From positions 1-36,041 of the forward strand of contig JALGWI010000025.1 in NCBI GenBank assembly GCA_025774245.1: a stretch of 36,041 nucleotides of DNA. The letters are read 5' to 3'. This document shows positions 9,327-16,303 of this stretch, one piece after another. How positions within the stretch are numbered: the stretch's first letter is position 1; each line of letters starts with the position of its first letter. The translations under genes and the position numbers were made by a program. Source of the DNA: a bacterium (lineage in GTDB: Bacteria; Joyebacterota; Joyebacteria; Joyebacterales; Joyebacteraceae). The notes beneath the pieces are model-generated. The model saw nothing but the letters and a program-made list of their open reading frames with translations. It did no database searches and was not told the DNA's origin.

Positions 9327-9355
9327 TGGCCACGTCCGCACCCGTTCACTAGAAT
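9327..9355 (+). promoter_or_regulatory. Candidate sigma-70 promoter for kinase 1
   Basis: TGGCCA (9327-9332), a 17-bp spacer and TAGAAT (9350-9355). Transcription would start near 9362. That makes the GTG at 9371 almost leaderless and favours the ATG at 9464 as the translation start. Confidence 0.45.
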
Positions 9356-9463
9356 GAGGATGTACTGTAAGTGATTCTCAGTCGCCTCGGTACGCGGCGC
9401 GCGCCGTACGTCGGCAGAGGAATCCGCTGGAGCCGCTTCGGCCATCCACGGGGAGCCCCGTCC

Positions 9464-12115
9464 ATGACCGGCCAGACCATCTCCCACTACAGGATCATCG
9501 AGAAGATCGGCGAAGGCGGCATGGGCGTCGTCTACAAGGCCGAGGACACGAAGCTCCGACGCACCGTCGCCCTCAAATTCCTCGCCCCGCACGCTATCGG
9601 CACCGACCGGCAGAAGCAGCGATTCATCCACGAGGCACAGGCGGCTGCCGCGCTCGACCATCCCAACATCTGCACCGTCTACGAGATCGATGAGGACGAC
9701 GGTCACACCTTCATCGCCATGGCCCTGATCGAGGGCCAGAGCCTGGAGGAAGCCGTCGCGGCCGGTCCCCTCAAGCTCACCGACACCACCGACATCGCGA
9801 GCCAGGTCGCCGAGGGACTCGCGGCTGCGCACGAGAAAGGCGTCGTCCACCGCGACATCAAGCCCGGCAACGTGATGATCACGCCGAGAGGACGCGCGAA
9901 GATCATGGACTTCGGTCTCGCCAAGTTCGTCGAGCACACGAGGCTCACGAGGACCGGCATGACCACGGGCACCGTCGCCTACATGTCGCCCGAGCAGGCG
10001 TGCGGGCAGGAGGTCGACCACCGCACGGACATCTGGGCGCTCGGTGTGATGCTCTACGAGATGGTCACGGGGAGGCAGCCGTTCGAAGGCAGCGCGGACC
10101 AGGCGGTGGTCTACTCGATCCTGAGTGAGGAACCGGTGCCGATGACGGCACTCAGAAGCCGGGTGCCGATGGACCTCGAGCGGATCGCGGCGAAGGCGAT
10201 GGCGAAGCGACCCGAGGAGCGGTACCAGACGATGGCCGACATGCTGGTCGATCTCCGGGCGGTCGGCCGGTTCGTCGAGTCCGGCGACGCATCCGCGCAC
10301 AGCTCGCTGAGGCCGGTGGGAACGCGCACACAGCTCAGGGCGAAGCGGAGGAGGATGCTGTTTGGTGTCGCTGCAGCCGCCGCCGTCGCAGTGCTCTCGT
10401 GGCTCGGATGGACGCAGCTCAGGACGCCGTCATCCAGGCTCGACCCGGATCTCGTCGTCGTCGCCGTCTTCGAGAACCGGACGGGCGATGAGCTCCTCAA
10501 CTCCGTCGGCCAGATGACGGCGGACTGTGTCACGCAGGGGCTCTCCCAGACGGGCCTCGTCGACGTCGCTCCGGCGGCGAGAGCCCGGGCGCGATCGCAG
10601 GCGGCGGCCCCTTCTGACGGCACCCCCCGTGAGCTCGCGGAGTTCCGGGCGCTGGCAGAGGAGACGGGGGCGGGAACGGTGGTCTCGGGCGCGTACTATC
10701 TCGGCGACGGGAACATCCGATTCCAGACCAGCGTCACCGATGTCTCGAGGGGGAAGCTCATCTATGCCCTGCCGATGATCGAGGGACCGGAAACGTCTCC
10801 GATGGCGGTCATCGACGACGTCTGCGGGCGGGTCGCCGGCGTACTGGCGACGGACTTCGACCCCGTTCTGGATTCGAGCCCACCCACGTTGGAAGCCTAC
10901 CGCGAGTATGTCGCTGGCCTCGATCTGTGGCATGTCGACTGGGCCGGGGCGGCCGACCACTTCCACAAGGCCTCCGAGCTCGATTCGAGCTACATGTGGC
11001 CCCAAGTACTGAGAGCAGTGTGCCTGTTCTGCCTGGGCAGGCACGCGGAGGCGGATTCGATAGTGAGCGCCCTGGACCGGAGGAGACAGGAGTTTACCCC
11101 CTCCGAGCGGCTTCGTCTCGACGCGATGGCGGCGACCCTCCACGGACGCATCGAGGAGTCCCTGCGGCATCTCCGCCGGCTGGACGCCCTGTTCGAGACG
11201 AGCGAGTCCGGGAAGCACATCGATCGGCTCTTTGTGAAGCGGTTTATCGCCAAGGACGCGATCCTCCTCAACCGACCCCGGGAGGCCCTGGATGCCCTGG
11301 AGGGGTGCTCCAAGGTGTGTGAGGAGTGGGAGCGGCGGGGTCAGCCGTCGGGCACCCTCCCGGAGATGTTCGCCTTCCGGTACGAGTGCGCCGCCCGCCA
11401 CCTGCTGGGGGACTACGGGCAGGAACTGAGTGCAGCGCGCGACGCGCGATCGATCTACCCTGATGAGCCGCACGTGAGAGTGTGCGAGATCCGCGCCCTC
11501 GTCGGCCTGGACCGCGTCGAGGAGGCACTCAGGGTCTTCGACGCGTGCGTGGGCGCGCCGCTGGCAGCGCGCTTCACCAGTGACTTCTTCGTAGAGGTAT
11601 CGGGCGAGCTGCGAGCGCACGGACACCGGGAGGCATCGCTTGCCGTGGCGAGCCGCGGCGTGGAGGTGTACCGCAGCCGCCCGCCGGACGAGGCGAGCAC
11701 GGCGGCACACCGGTCGGACCTGGCGGCGCTTCTCTATGCCGCCGAGCGCTGGGACGAGGCACGGCTGCTCTTTGAGGAGCTCTCCGCGGAGCACCCCGAC
11801 AACGACTTCTACAGCGGTTGGTACAAGGCATTCCTTGGCTGTCTTGCAGCCAGGGAAGGGAGAAGGGAGGACGCGGTCAGGATCTCCGAGGAACTCGCAG
11901 AGCTGACTGACCCCTACCGTCATGACCTCTACACCTACTGGCGTGCCGGAATCGCGGCCGTCCTCGGGAACTACGAGGAAGCGATGCGGCTTCTCCAGGC
12001 CGCGACAGCCGAGGGCTCCTGGATGTTCTACGACGCGCACGTCCACTGGAACATGAACCTCGAGTCCCTTCAAGACTACCCGCCGTTCCAGGAGTTCATG
12101 AGGCCAAAGGGGTAG
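9464..12115 (+). CDS. Membrane Ser/Thr protein kinase with TolB-like and TPR sensor region (kinase 1)
   Basis: An 883-residue receptor-type kinase. The ATG at 9464 follows GGGAG and matches the start of its paralogue at 16304; an upstream GTG (9371) is less likely. The Hanks-type kinase domain covers about 1-280. It has the P-loop GEGGMG (16-21), Lys38 in VALK, HRDIKPGN (129-136, catalytic Asp131), DFG (149-151) and [12 protein letters not shown] transmembrane helix lies at about 297-320. The outer part starts with a COG5616/TolB-N-like domain (about 326-470, VVVAVFENRTGDE ... [12 protein letters not shown]) and continues as a TPR-like helical region to the end. The kinase should be active in the cytoplasm, with the TolB/TPR part in the periplasm as a sensor or interaction platform. 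It appears monocistronic, with a terminator at 12171. Confidence 0.92.
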   Translation: MTGQTISHYRIIEKIGEGGMGVVYKAEDTKLRRTVALKFLAPHAIGTDRQKQRFIHEAQAAAALDHPNICTVYEIDEDDGHTFIAMALIEGQSLEEAVAAGPLKLTDTTDIASQVAEGLAAAHEKGVVHRDIKPGNVMITPRGRAKIMDFGLAKFVEHTRLTRTGMTTGTVAYMSPEQACGQEVDHRTDIWALGVMLYEMVTGRQPFEGSADQAVVYSILSEEPVPMTALRSRVPMDLERIAAKAMAKRPEERYQTMADMLVDLRAVGRFVESGDASAHSSLRPVGTRTQLRAKRRRMLFGVAAAAAVAVLSWLGWTQLRTPSSRLDPDLVVVAVFENRTGDELLNSVGQMTADCVTQGLSQTGLVDVAPAARARARSQAAAPSDGTPRELAEFRALAEETGAGTVVSGAYYLGDGNIRFQTSVTDVSRGKLIYALPMIEGPETSPMAVIDDVCGRVAGVLATDFDPVLDSSPPTLEAYREYVAGLDLWHVDWAGAADHFHKASELDSSYMWPQVLRAVCLFCLGRHAEADSIVSALDRRRQEFTPSERLRLDAMAATLHGRIEESLRHLRRLDALFETSESGKHIDRLFVKRFIAKDAILLNRPREALDALEGCSKVCEEWERRGQPSGTLPEMFAFRYECAARHLLGDYGQELSAARDARSIYPDEPHVRVCEIRALVGLDRVEEALRVFDACVGAPLAARFTSDFFVEVSGELRAHGHREASLAVASRGVEVYRSRPPDEASTAAHRSDLAALLYAAERWDEARLLFEELSAEHPDNDFYSGWYKAFLGCLAAREGRREDAVRISEELAELTDPYRHDLYTYWRAGIAAVLGNYEEAMRLLQAATAEGSWMFYDAHVHWNMNLESLQDYPPFQEFMRPKG

Positions 12116-12170
12116 TCCCCCACCTGCATGCCCGCATCCCCTCGCACCACCACGTAACCACCAAGAGCCG

Positions 12171-12197
12171 AGACCCCCGCCGATACGGCGGGGGTCT
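12171..12197 (+). terminator. Intrinsic terminator after kinase 1
   Basis: AGACCCCCGCC / GGCGGGGGTCT is a perfect 11-bp stem with a 5-nt loop (GATAC), followed by ATTCG. The U tract is weak, but the stem is very stable. It lies 55 bases after the kinase stop. Confidence 0.65.
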
Positions 12198-12219
12198 ATT
12201 CGAAGATCCCCCCGGACGA

Positions 12220-12258
12220 GAATCCCACCAACATCTGACCTCCTGAGCGGTACTTGTG
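12220..12258 (+). promoter_or_regulatory. Element C: two-box ECF-type promoter candidate
   Basis: GAATCCCACCAACAT (12220-12234), 16 nt, then TACTTGTG (12251-12258). The boxes and spacing are identical to element A. The preceding GATCCCCCCGGA (about 12205-12216) is also shared with element A, but at a different distance. It lies about 85 bases upstream of the beta-helix gene start at 12344. Confidence 0.62.
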
Positions 12259-12343
12259 GTGAGCACCGCACAGACTGCCGCGCCCGAACGCCACTCCCAC
12301 CCCCTTCGACAGACGCGCGGCATGAACGAAAGGAAGGCCGAAC

Positions 12344-13261
12344 ATGAATCGCAAGACACGAATCCTCGGCGCGATCGGCTCCGCGATCCTCATCATCGTG
12401 CTCGCGCTTCCTTCTCACGCGGCCACGATCCACGTGCCGGGGCAGCAGCCGACCATCCAGGCCGGGATCGAAGCCGCATCGGAAGGCGACACCGTCGTCG
12501 TCGCCTCCGGCACGTACTACGAGCACGATATCGTCCTGAAATCGGGAGTGCGTCTCCGGAGCGAGACCGGAGAGGCGGACTGCGTGACGATCGACGCGCA
12601 GGGACGATACATGGCGTGCATCATCCAGTGCGTCGGCGTCGACGCTTCGACCAGCATCACCGGGTTCACGATCACAGGAGCCTGGCACGCGAACGGCGGC
12701 GGGATGAAATGTCTCCGTGGAGCGTCCCCCACACTCACGAACATCGTGTTCGCACAGAACATCTCCGACTACGGCGGGGCGCTCTACTGCTCAAACGCCT
12801 CGCCCGTTCTCAGGAACGTGACCTTCAGGGGCAACTGGGCCTACCTCGCCGGAGGCGGGATGTACTGCGAGTCCTCGTCCCCCGCCCTCGCCGACTGCAC
12901 GTTCACGAACAACACCGCGGACGTCGACGGCGGAGGACTCTGTGCCCGTGTCGGTTCGTTGCCCGCGCTCTCGGGCTGCACCTTCACCGGCAACACCGCC
13001 GGCAACTCGGGCGGCGGGATGTGCTGCCACGATAATTCCTGCCCGACCGTGATCGACTGCACGTTCAGTGGCAACAGCGCCGAGACGGGCAGCGCGATGT
13101 GCTGCGCCGACGACAGCTCTCCGACGGTCGTCGGCTGCACGTTCTCGGGGAACGTCGAGGCAAGTGTGGTGCCCGCGTCCGGGTCCGAGCGACTGCCGGT
13201 GGCGGGAAGCGGCGTCGAGAGTGGCCCGGCAAGCGCCGGTGAATCGCACACAAATTCGTGA
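12344..13261 (+). CDS. Secreted right-handed beta-helix protein
   Basis: A 305-residue exported protein. The ATG at 12344 follows GAAAGGAAGG and begins a signal peptide (MNRKTRILGAIGSAILIIVLALPSHA). The mature part starts with ATIHVPGQQPTIQAGIEAA and continues with about seven rungs of a parallel beta-helix of the pectate-lyase/DUF1565 kind. The rungs repeat forms such as SPTLTNIVFAQNISDYGGALYC and CTFTGNTAGNSGGGM. These proteins usually bind or cleave polysaccharide or act as surface adhesins; no catalytic residues can be assigned. It is related to the longer protein at 33528-34658 but stops after the helix, with a low-complexity tail (PASGSERLPVAGSG...). It has neither the WGR tail nor a FlgD-type domain, so it may be C-terminally shortened. 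Element C suggests ECF control. Confidence 0.85.
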   Translation: MNRKTRILGAIGSAILIIVLALPSHAATIHVPGQQPTIQAGIEAASEGDTVVVASGTYYEHDIVLKSGVRLRSETGEADCVTIDAQGRYMACIIQCVGVDASTSITGFTITGAWHANGGGMKCLRGASPTLTNIVFAQNISDYGGALYCSNASPVLRNVTFRGNWAYLAGGGMYCESSSPALADCTFTNNTADVDGGGLCARVGSLPALSGCTFTGNTAGNSGGGMCCHDNSCPTVIDCTFSGNSAETGSAMCCADDSSPTVVGCTFSGNVEASVVPASGSERLPVAGSGVESGPASAGESHTNS

Positions 13262-13298
13262 CTCGCCGTTCATGTTCTTCCCTGCCATCTGCCGCGAA

Positions 13299-13337
13299 AA
13301 AACCCACCAACTTCTCCCGCCCGTCGTTGTAGTTCTA
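13299..13337 (+). promoter_or_regulatory. Element D: two-box ECF-type promoter candidate
   Basis: AAAACCCACCAACTT (13299-13313), 16 nt, then TAGTTCTA (13330-13337). It is the same architecture as elements A-C but with G instead of C in the second box. It precedes the ECF sigma gene at 13449 by about 110 bases, which suggests autoregulation. Confidence 0.55.
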
Positions 13338-13340
13338 GTG

Positions 13341-13358
13341 TGGAGTCGCACGACTCCA
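13341..13358 (+). promoter_or_regulatory. Palindrome at the predicted transcription start of sigma 1
   Basis: TGGAGTCG-CA-CGACTCCA is a perfect 8+2+8 inverted repeat starting four bases after the second box of element D, where transcription should begin. It could be an operator overlapping +1 or a 5' hairpin in the mRNA. Confidence 0.4.
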
Positions 13359-13448
13359 TGAGAGACAATTGAGTAGACCTCCGGGAACCGAGACCGAGCA
13401 CGACCGCCCCGCTCGAACCGGGGCACCCAGGATCGCGACGGAGGAAGG

Positions 13449-14132
13449 ATGTCGGGTGTCCAGCGCATAGCTCCCATCCCCCGCGGCACCGGGATACGCC
13501 CGGCGCGAACCACGCCACGCCCGGGAACTCAGCCGCCGACCAGGAGAGATCCGAGCGGAGTCCGGTCATCCTCGTCCTCGTCCGGCGTCCTGGCGGTCGA
13601 AGAGGACACCTATCTCGCCATCCGCGCGAGCTCCGGGAACATCGCTGCCTTCGAATCGCTCGTTGTGAAGTACCAGCAGCCGGTCTTCAATATCGCCCTC
13701 GGCATCGTCAAGAACCACGACGATGCCGCCGACATCACGCAGACGGTCTTCGCCAAGGTGTACAGGCGGCTCGGCAGCTACAACCCGAGGTACCGCTTCT
13801 TCAGCTGGGTTTACCGGATCACCGTCAACGAGTCCCTCAACTACTTCAAGAGATGGAGACGCGAGATCGCCGTCGACAGGGAGATCGGCGTCGCCAAGAG
13901 AGCCGCTTCGGATACAGCGATCCGACACGAGAGGGAGGACCACCTCAACGCCGCCCTCGCGACTCTCAAGCCCGACTACCGGGTCGTCGTGGTGCTCAAG
14001 TACTTCATCGGTTTCTCATACAAGGAGATCGCCGAGATCGTGAGCATCTCCGAGAAGACAGTGAAGTCGAGGCTCTTCACGGCGAGGCACCAGCTGAGAG
14101 ACACGTTGACCAAGCGAGGTTTCCAGAGATGA
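13449..14132 (+). CDS. ECF-family RNA polymerase sigma factor 1
   Basis: A 227-residue sigma-70 family protein of the ECF type. The ATG at 13449 directly follows GGAGGAAGG. The first about 50 residues are a Pro/Arg/Ser-rich extension unusual for ECF factors. Region 2 spans about 55-135 (AFESLVVKYQQPVFNIAL ... DDAADITQTVFAKVYRRL ... YRFFSWVYRITVNESLNY). Region 4 spans about 165-222 (KPDYRVVVVLKYFIGFSYKEIAEI ... EKTVKSRLFTARHQLRD). No extra C-terminal domain is present. Its stop overlaps the next start (ATGA), coupling it to a small anti-sigma-like protein. The paralogue at 19819 shares long identical stretches in both regions. Element D upstream suggests self-activation. Confidence 0.9.
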   Translation: MSGVQRIAPIPRGTGIRPARTTPRPGTQPPTRRDPSGVRSSSSSSGVLAVEEDTYLAIRASSGNIAAFESLVVKYQQPVFNIALGIVKNHDDAADITQTVFAKVYRRLGSYNPRYRFFSWVYRITVNESLNYFKRWRREIAVDREIGVAKRAASDTAIRHEREDHLNAALATLKPDYRVVVVLKYFIGFSYKEIAEIVSISEKTVKSRLFTARHQLRDTLTKRGFQR

Positions 14133-14482
14133 TCGACGAGAGAATGGCAGAACTGATGCAGCGCGAGATCGACGGGGTCGTCTCTTCGAAGGATAGCGCG
14201 GAACTTCACCGCTACCTTGCAGAGAATCCGCAGGCCTTGGCGTACTACGAGGAGCTTCGCGAGGTCGACCGCGCCCTGAGCATCGGCGGATGTGCGGCAC
14301 CGCCTGCGGATCTCAAGGACGCCATTGTGGCCGCAGCCCGAGAGACCACCGGCCCCACTCCCAAGGGCGGCCTTGGCGCGACCATCATCAACGTCATCCG
14401 CGCGACCGTGTACAGCTGGCTTCCCAAGAGGCCGGCGCCCGACACAGCGCACGTGGCGGTGGTCGTCCGTCCGGACGAGTAG
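14129..14482 (+). CDS. Small anti-sigma-like protein, partner of sigma 1
   Basis: A 117-residue protein whose ATG overlaps the sigma 1 stop by four bases. Its first 75 residues (ERMAELMQREIDG ... ELHRYL ... AYYEELREVDRAL ... PPADLKDAI) align with the N-terminal domain of the anti-sigma at 20352. That is the part expected to bind the sigma factor. Unlike that paralogue it has no clear transmembrane helix or periplasmic domain; only a short hydrophobic stretch (INVIRATVYSWL) precedes the end. It lacks the His-Cys motif of zinc-binding anti-sigmas. It is therefore probably a soluble or peripherally bound anti-sigma. The role rests on position and on the paralogue. Confidence 0.72.
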   Translation: MIDERMAELMQREIDGVVSSKDSAELHRYLAENPQALAYYEELREVDRALSIGGCAAPPADLKDAIVAAARETTGPTPKGGLGATIINVIRATVYSWLPKRPAPDTAHVAVVVRPDE

Positions 14483-14494
14483 AAGACACACCAC

Positions 14495-14569
14495 GATCCT
14501 CCGCACCGGCCCGCTGGAGGATCCTGAGCCCCGCGGGTGAACCGGGTTCCCCCCCTACCCGCGGGGCTC
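14495..14569 (+). terminator. Tandem hairpins after the sigma 1/anti-sigma operon
   Basis: Two stems follow the stop at 14482. The first is GATCCTCC/GGAGGATC (14495-14502 with 14516-14523). The second is GAGCCCCGCGGGT/ACCCGCGGGGCTC (14526-14538 with 14557-14569, 13 bp perfect). Neither has a long U tract, but the second is strong enough to end the rightward transcript. Confidence 0.55.
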
Positions 14570-14632
14570 GCATATCACGGATTGCCACCCCGACCGACTC
14601 GCTCCTGGCGCGGCGGTCGTCCGCCCAAGACA

Positions 14633-14660
14633 AGGGCCCGGTCCGGGAGGACCGGGCCCT
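14633..14660 (-). terminator. Intrinsic terminator of the 14687-15904 gene
   Basis: AGGGCCCGGTCC / GGACCGGGCCCT is a perfect 12-bp stem with a 4-nt loop, 27 bases beyond the leftward gene's stop. On the minus strand it is followed by TGTCTTG. It may act in both directions between the convergent operons. Confidence 0.65.
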
Positions 14661-14686
14661 GCCACGCGGCCGCCGGAGCTGTACCC

Positions 14687-15904
14687 CTATCTGTACAGCC
14701 CCTTGATCCGCCCCCAGCTAATCTCCTCCTCGGAGACGGCGGTCCAGTTCCACGCGACGACCCAGACGTCGTCCAGGAAGGAGCCCCCCGCTCCGCACAC
14801 GCCGGGACCGATGCCGTCATCGTCGGTGTACACGGTGATCCGAAGCCGCATACTGTGCGCCGGGAGGAACATATTGACGGTGTAACCGGCGAGGCCGTTG
14901 GGGCTGAACTGGTTGCACCCGTCGACCTCCTCCTCGGCATAGTCGTTGCGGGCCGCCAGGATCCATGTCTCACCATCGTCGAAGCTGGCCTGGATCATAC
15001 GCGTGTCGGTGAGGTCCCCGTCGCCGCAGTGGGCTCCCGCGTAGAAGACCCTGGCGGAGGTCGTCCCCTCGAGGTGGATCGGTGGAGTCGTCAATCTGAC
15101 GAACACGTTTGGGGGAACGGAGGTTGTGTCGCCGGGCGCATTGATGCAGACACACGTTGGGTCACTGTAGGCGCGGCAAGGAAGCTCGATCAGCCGAGGG
15201 ACGATGCCCGTGGCAGGCACATCGACAGCGGTACAGAGCCCCACGCCGTCCTCGACGTCGTCGTAGAAGTAGTCCGTTCCTGTGACCCAATCGAAGACAC
15301 GGATCTCGTCGCAGTGAAAGGCCCCCCCGTCCGTGTTCGAGCCGTCCTCGTCGGACTGCCACTCGTTGGACTTGAGGCGGAATCTGACCTTCAGCGGGTT
15401 GTCGCACGGTTGGACGTCGAGGGCGGGCTGTTCCTGCCAGCCAGCGCTGAACCCCAGATACTCGGCCAGCGCCCTGTACTCGCCGAGGTACTTCACCTCG
15501 ACCCGCGTGACGTCCCCCGCCGCTGCGGGGATGCTATGATGCCGATAACGGAAGCTCAGCCTCGGCTGCGTCGCGCCGGCAAGATCGATCTCCGGAAGCT
15601 CGAGCAGCATGTGCCAGCCGTTGCCGTATCCTCCGTCGGCGTCGTACTCGAAGGTGCCGCACCAGTACGAGTAGTTCGGTTCCGTCCCGTCGTCGTAGGC
15701 GTAGTGCTCGGAGACGTGGAACTCGGACGGCCTCCCTGTCATATCCTCGAGGATCCAGCCCTGACCGCCGTTCTCCCAGTCCTCACGGAAGACCTCGAAC
15801 CACTCGCGGCCAAGTGGGGACTCCGGGGGCTCCCCGGCCGGTGCGACCGACACGGTGATCGCGACAAGGGCAACTGCCACCGTCATCACAACTGGCACTC
15901 TCAT
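14687..15904 (-). CDS. Secreted YWCG-domain protein with C-terminal WGR tail (paralogue of 2979-4244)
   Basis: A 405-residue exported protein of unknown function. The ATG at 15904 follows GAGAGGAAG and opens a signal peptide (MRVPVVMTVAVALVAITVSVAPA). The first half carries SYWCGTFEYDADGGYGNGW (near residue 85), almost identical to the protein at 2979, then SFRYRHHS, RFRLKSNEWQSDEDG and GGAFHCDEIRVFDWVTG in the same order. The second half (CRAYSDPTCVC ... DDGETW) corresponds to the other protein's second module but is more diverged. It ends SEEEISWGRIKGLYR. Element B lies about 105 bases upstream, so this gene and the 4301/2979 pair are probably co-regulated. A terminator follows at 14633. 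Confidence 0.82.
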   Translation of the reverse strand: MRVPVVMTVAVALVAITVSVAPAGEPPESPLGREWFEVFREDWENGGQGWILEDMTGRPSEFHVSEHYAYDDGTEPNYSYWCGTFEYDADGGYGNGWHMLLELPEIDLAGATQPRLSFRYRHHSIPAAAGDVTRVEVKYLGEYRALAEYLGFSAGWQEQPALDVQPCDNPLKVRFRLKSNEWQSDEDGSNTDGGAFHCDEIRVFDWVTGTDYFYDDVEDGVGLCTAVDVPATGIVPRLIELPCRAYSDPTCVCINAPGDTTSVPPNVFVRLTTPPIHLEGTTSARVFYAGAHCGDGDLTDTRMIQASFDDGETWILAARNDYAEEEVDGCNQFSPNGLAGYTVNMFLPAHSMRLRITVYTDDDGIGPGVCGAGGSFLDDVWVVAWNWTAVSEEEISWGRIKGLYR

Positions 15905-16015
15905 CCCAGACTTCCTCTCGGTTGATGCAGGAACGGACTCGACACGGGAATCGAAGATGCACGTGCGGCGGCCGCTCGAAGAACCTCAGCACGTGGCGAC
16001 CTCCAGCGCACCTGT

Positions 16016-16054
16016 CACAAGTACAACCGCTCGGCCGAAATGTTGGCGAGATTC
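16016..16054 (-). promoter_or_regulatory. Element B: two-box ECF-type promoter candidate
   Basis: On the minus strand: GAATCTCGCCAACAT, 16 nt, TACTTGTG. CCAACAT is 16040-16046 and TACTTGTG is 16016-16023. The core boxes and spacing are identical to elements A and C. It faces the WGR-tail gene starting at 15904. Confidence 0.62.
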
Positions 16055-16160
16055 CCTCGCGCTGCCACCGAATCCGACTCCCCCACGCCCTGACCGCAGG
16101 CACTACTGAATGCCCGCTCAACAACAACCATCAGAATCCTCTATGCACCATGCCGCTTCA

Positions 16161-16173
16161 CCATTTACAATGG
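16161..16173 (+). promoter_or_regulatory. Palindrome over a possible -10 box of kinase 2
   Basis: CCATT-TAC-AATGG is an inverted repeat that contains TACAAT (16166-16171), a possible -10 box about 130 bases before the kinase 2 start. No convincing -35 is seen. An operator is possible. Confidence 0.3.
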
Positions 16174-16303
16174 TTGGGAACATCCCTGACCAGAGTTCAC
16201 ACGCTCCCAACTCCGGCGGACGCCGCGCCAGGGTCTGACGGATGCGTCCGGACGAGGGTGCAGAGCGCCGGGTCGAGTTATGCGTCGGCCCGGAGGATTC
16301 TCC

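Larger units (their letters stand above)
9154..9463. other. 310-base divergent intergenic region
   Basis: This region separates the leftward surface-protein gene (start 9153) from the rightward kinase gene (start 9464). It holds two back-to-back sigma-70-type promoters (9234-9263 minus, 9327-9355 plus). I see no coding region or copy of the CCAACNT two-box element. Confidence 0.55.
15905..16303. other. 399-base divergent intergenic region
   Basis: It separates the leftward WGR gene from the rightward kinase 2. It contains element B (16016-16054) facing left and a 13-bp palindrome over a possible kinase promoter (16161-16173). No gene is supported. Confidence 0.5.

Noticed and set aside
10430-12688. 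752-codon open frame opposite kinase 1
   Set aside because: Shadow of the kinase TPR region; it also runs across the terminator and element C without any recognisable domain.
12256-13035. 259-codon frame overlapping the beta-helix gene
   Set aside because: Arg-rich out-of-frame translation of the beta-helix gene; the chosen frame has a signal peptide and repeat rungs.
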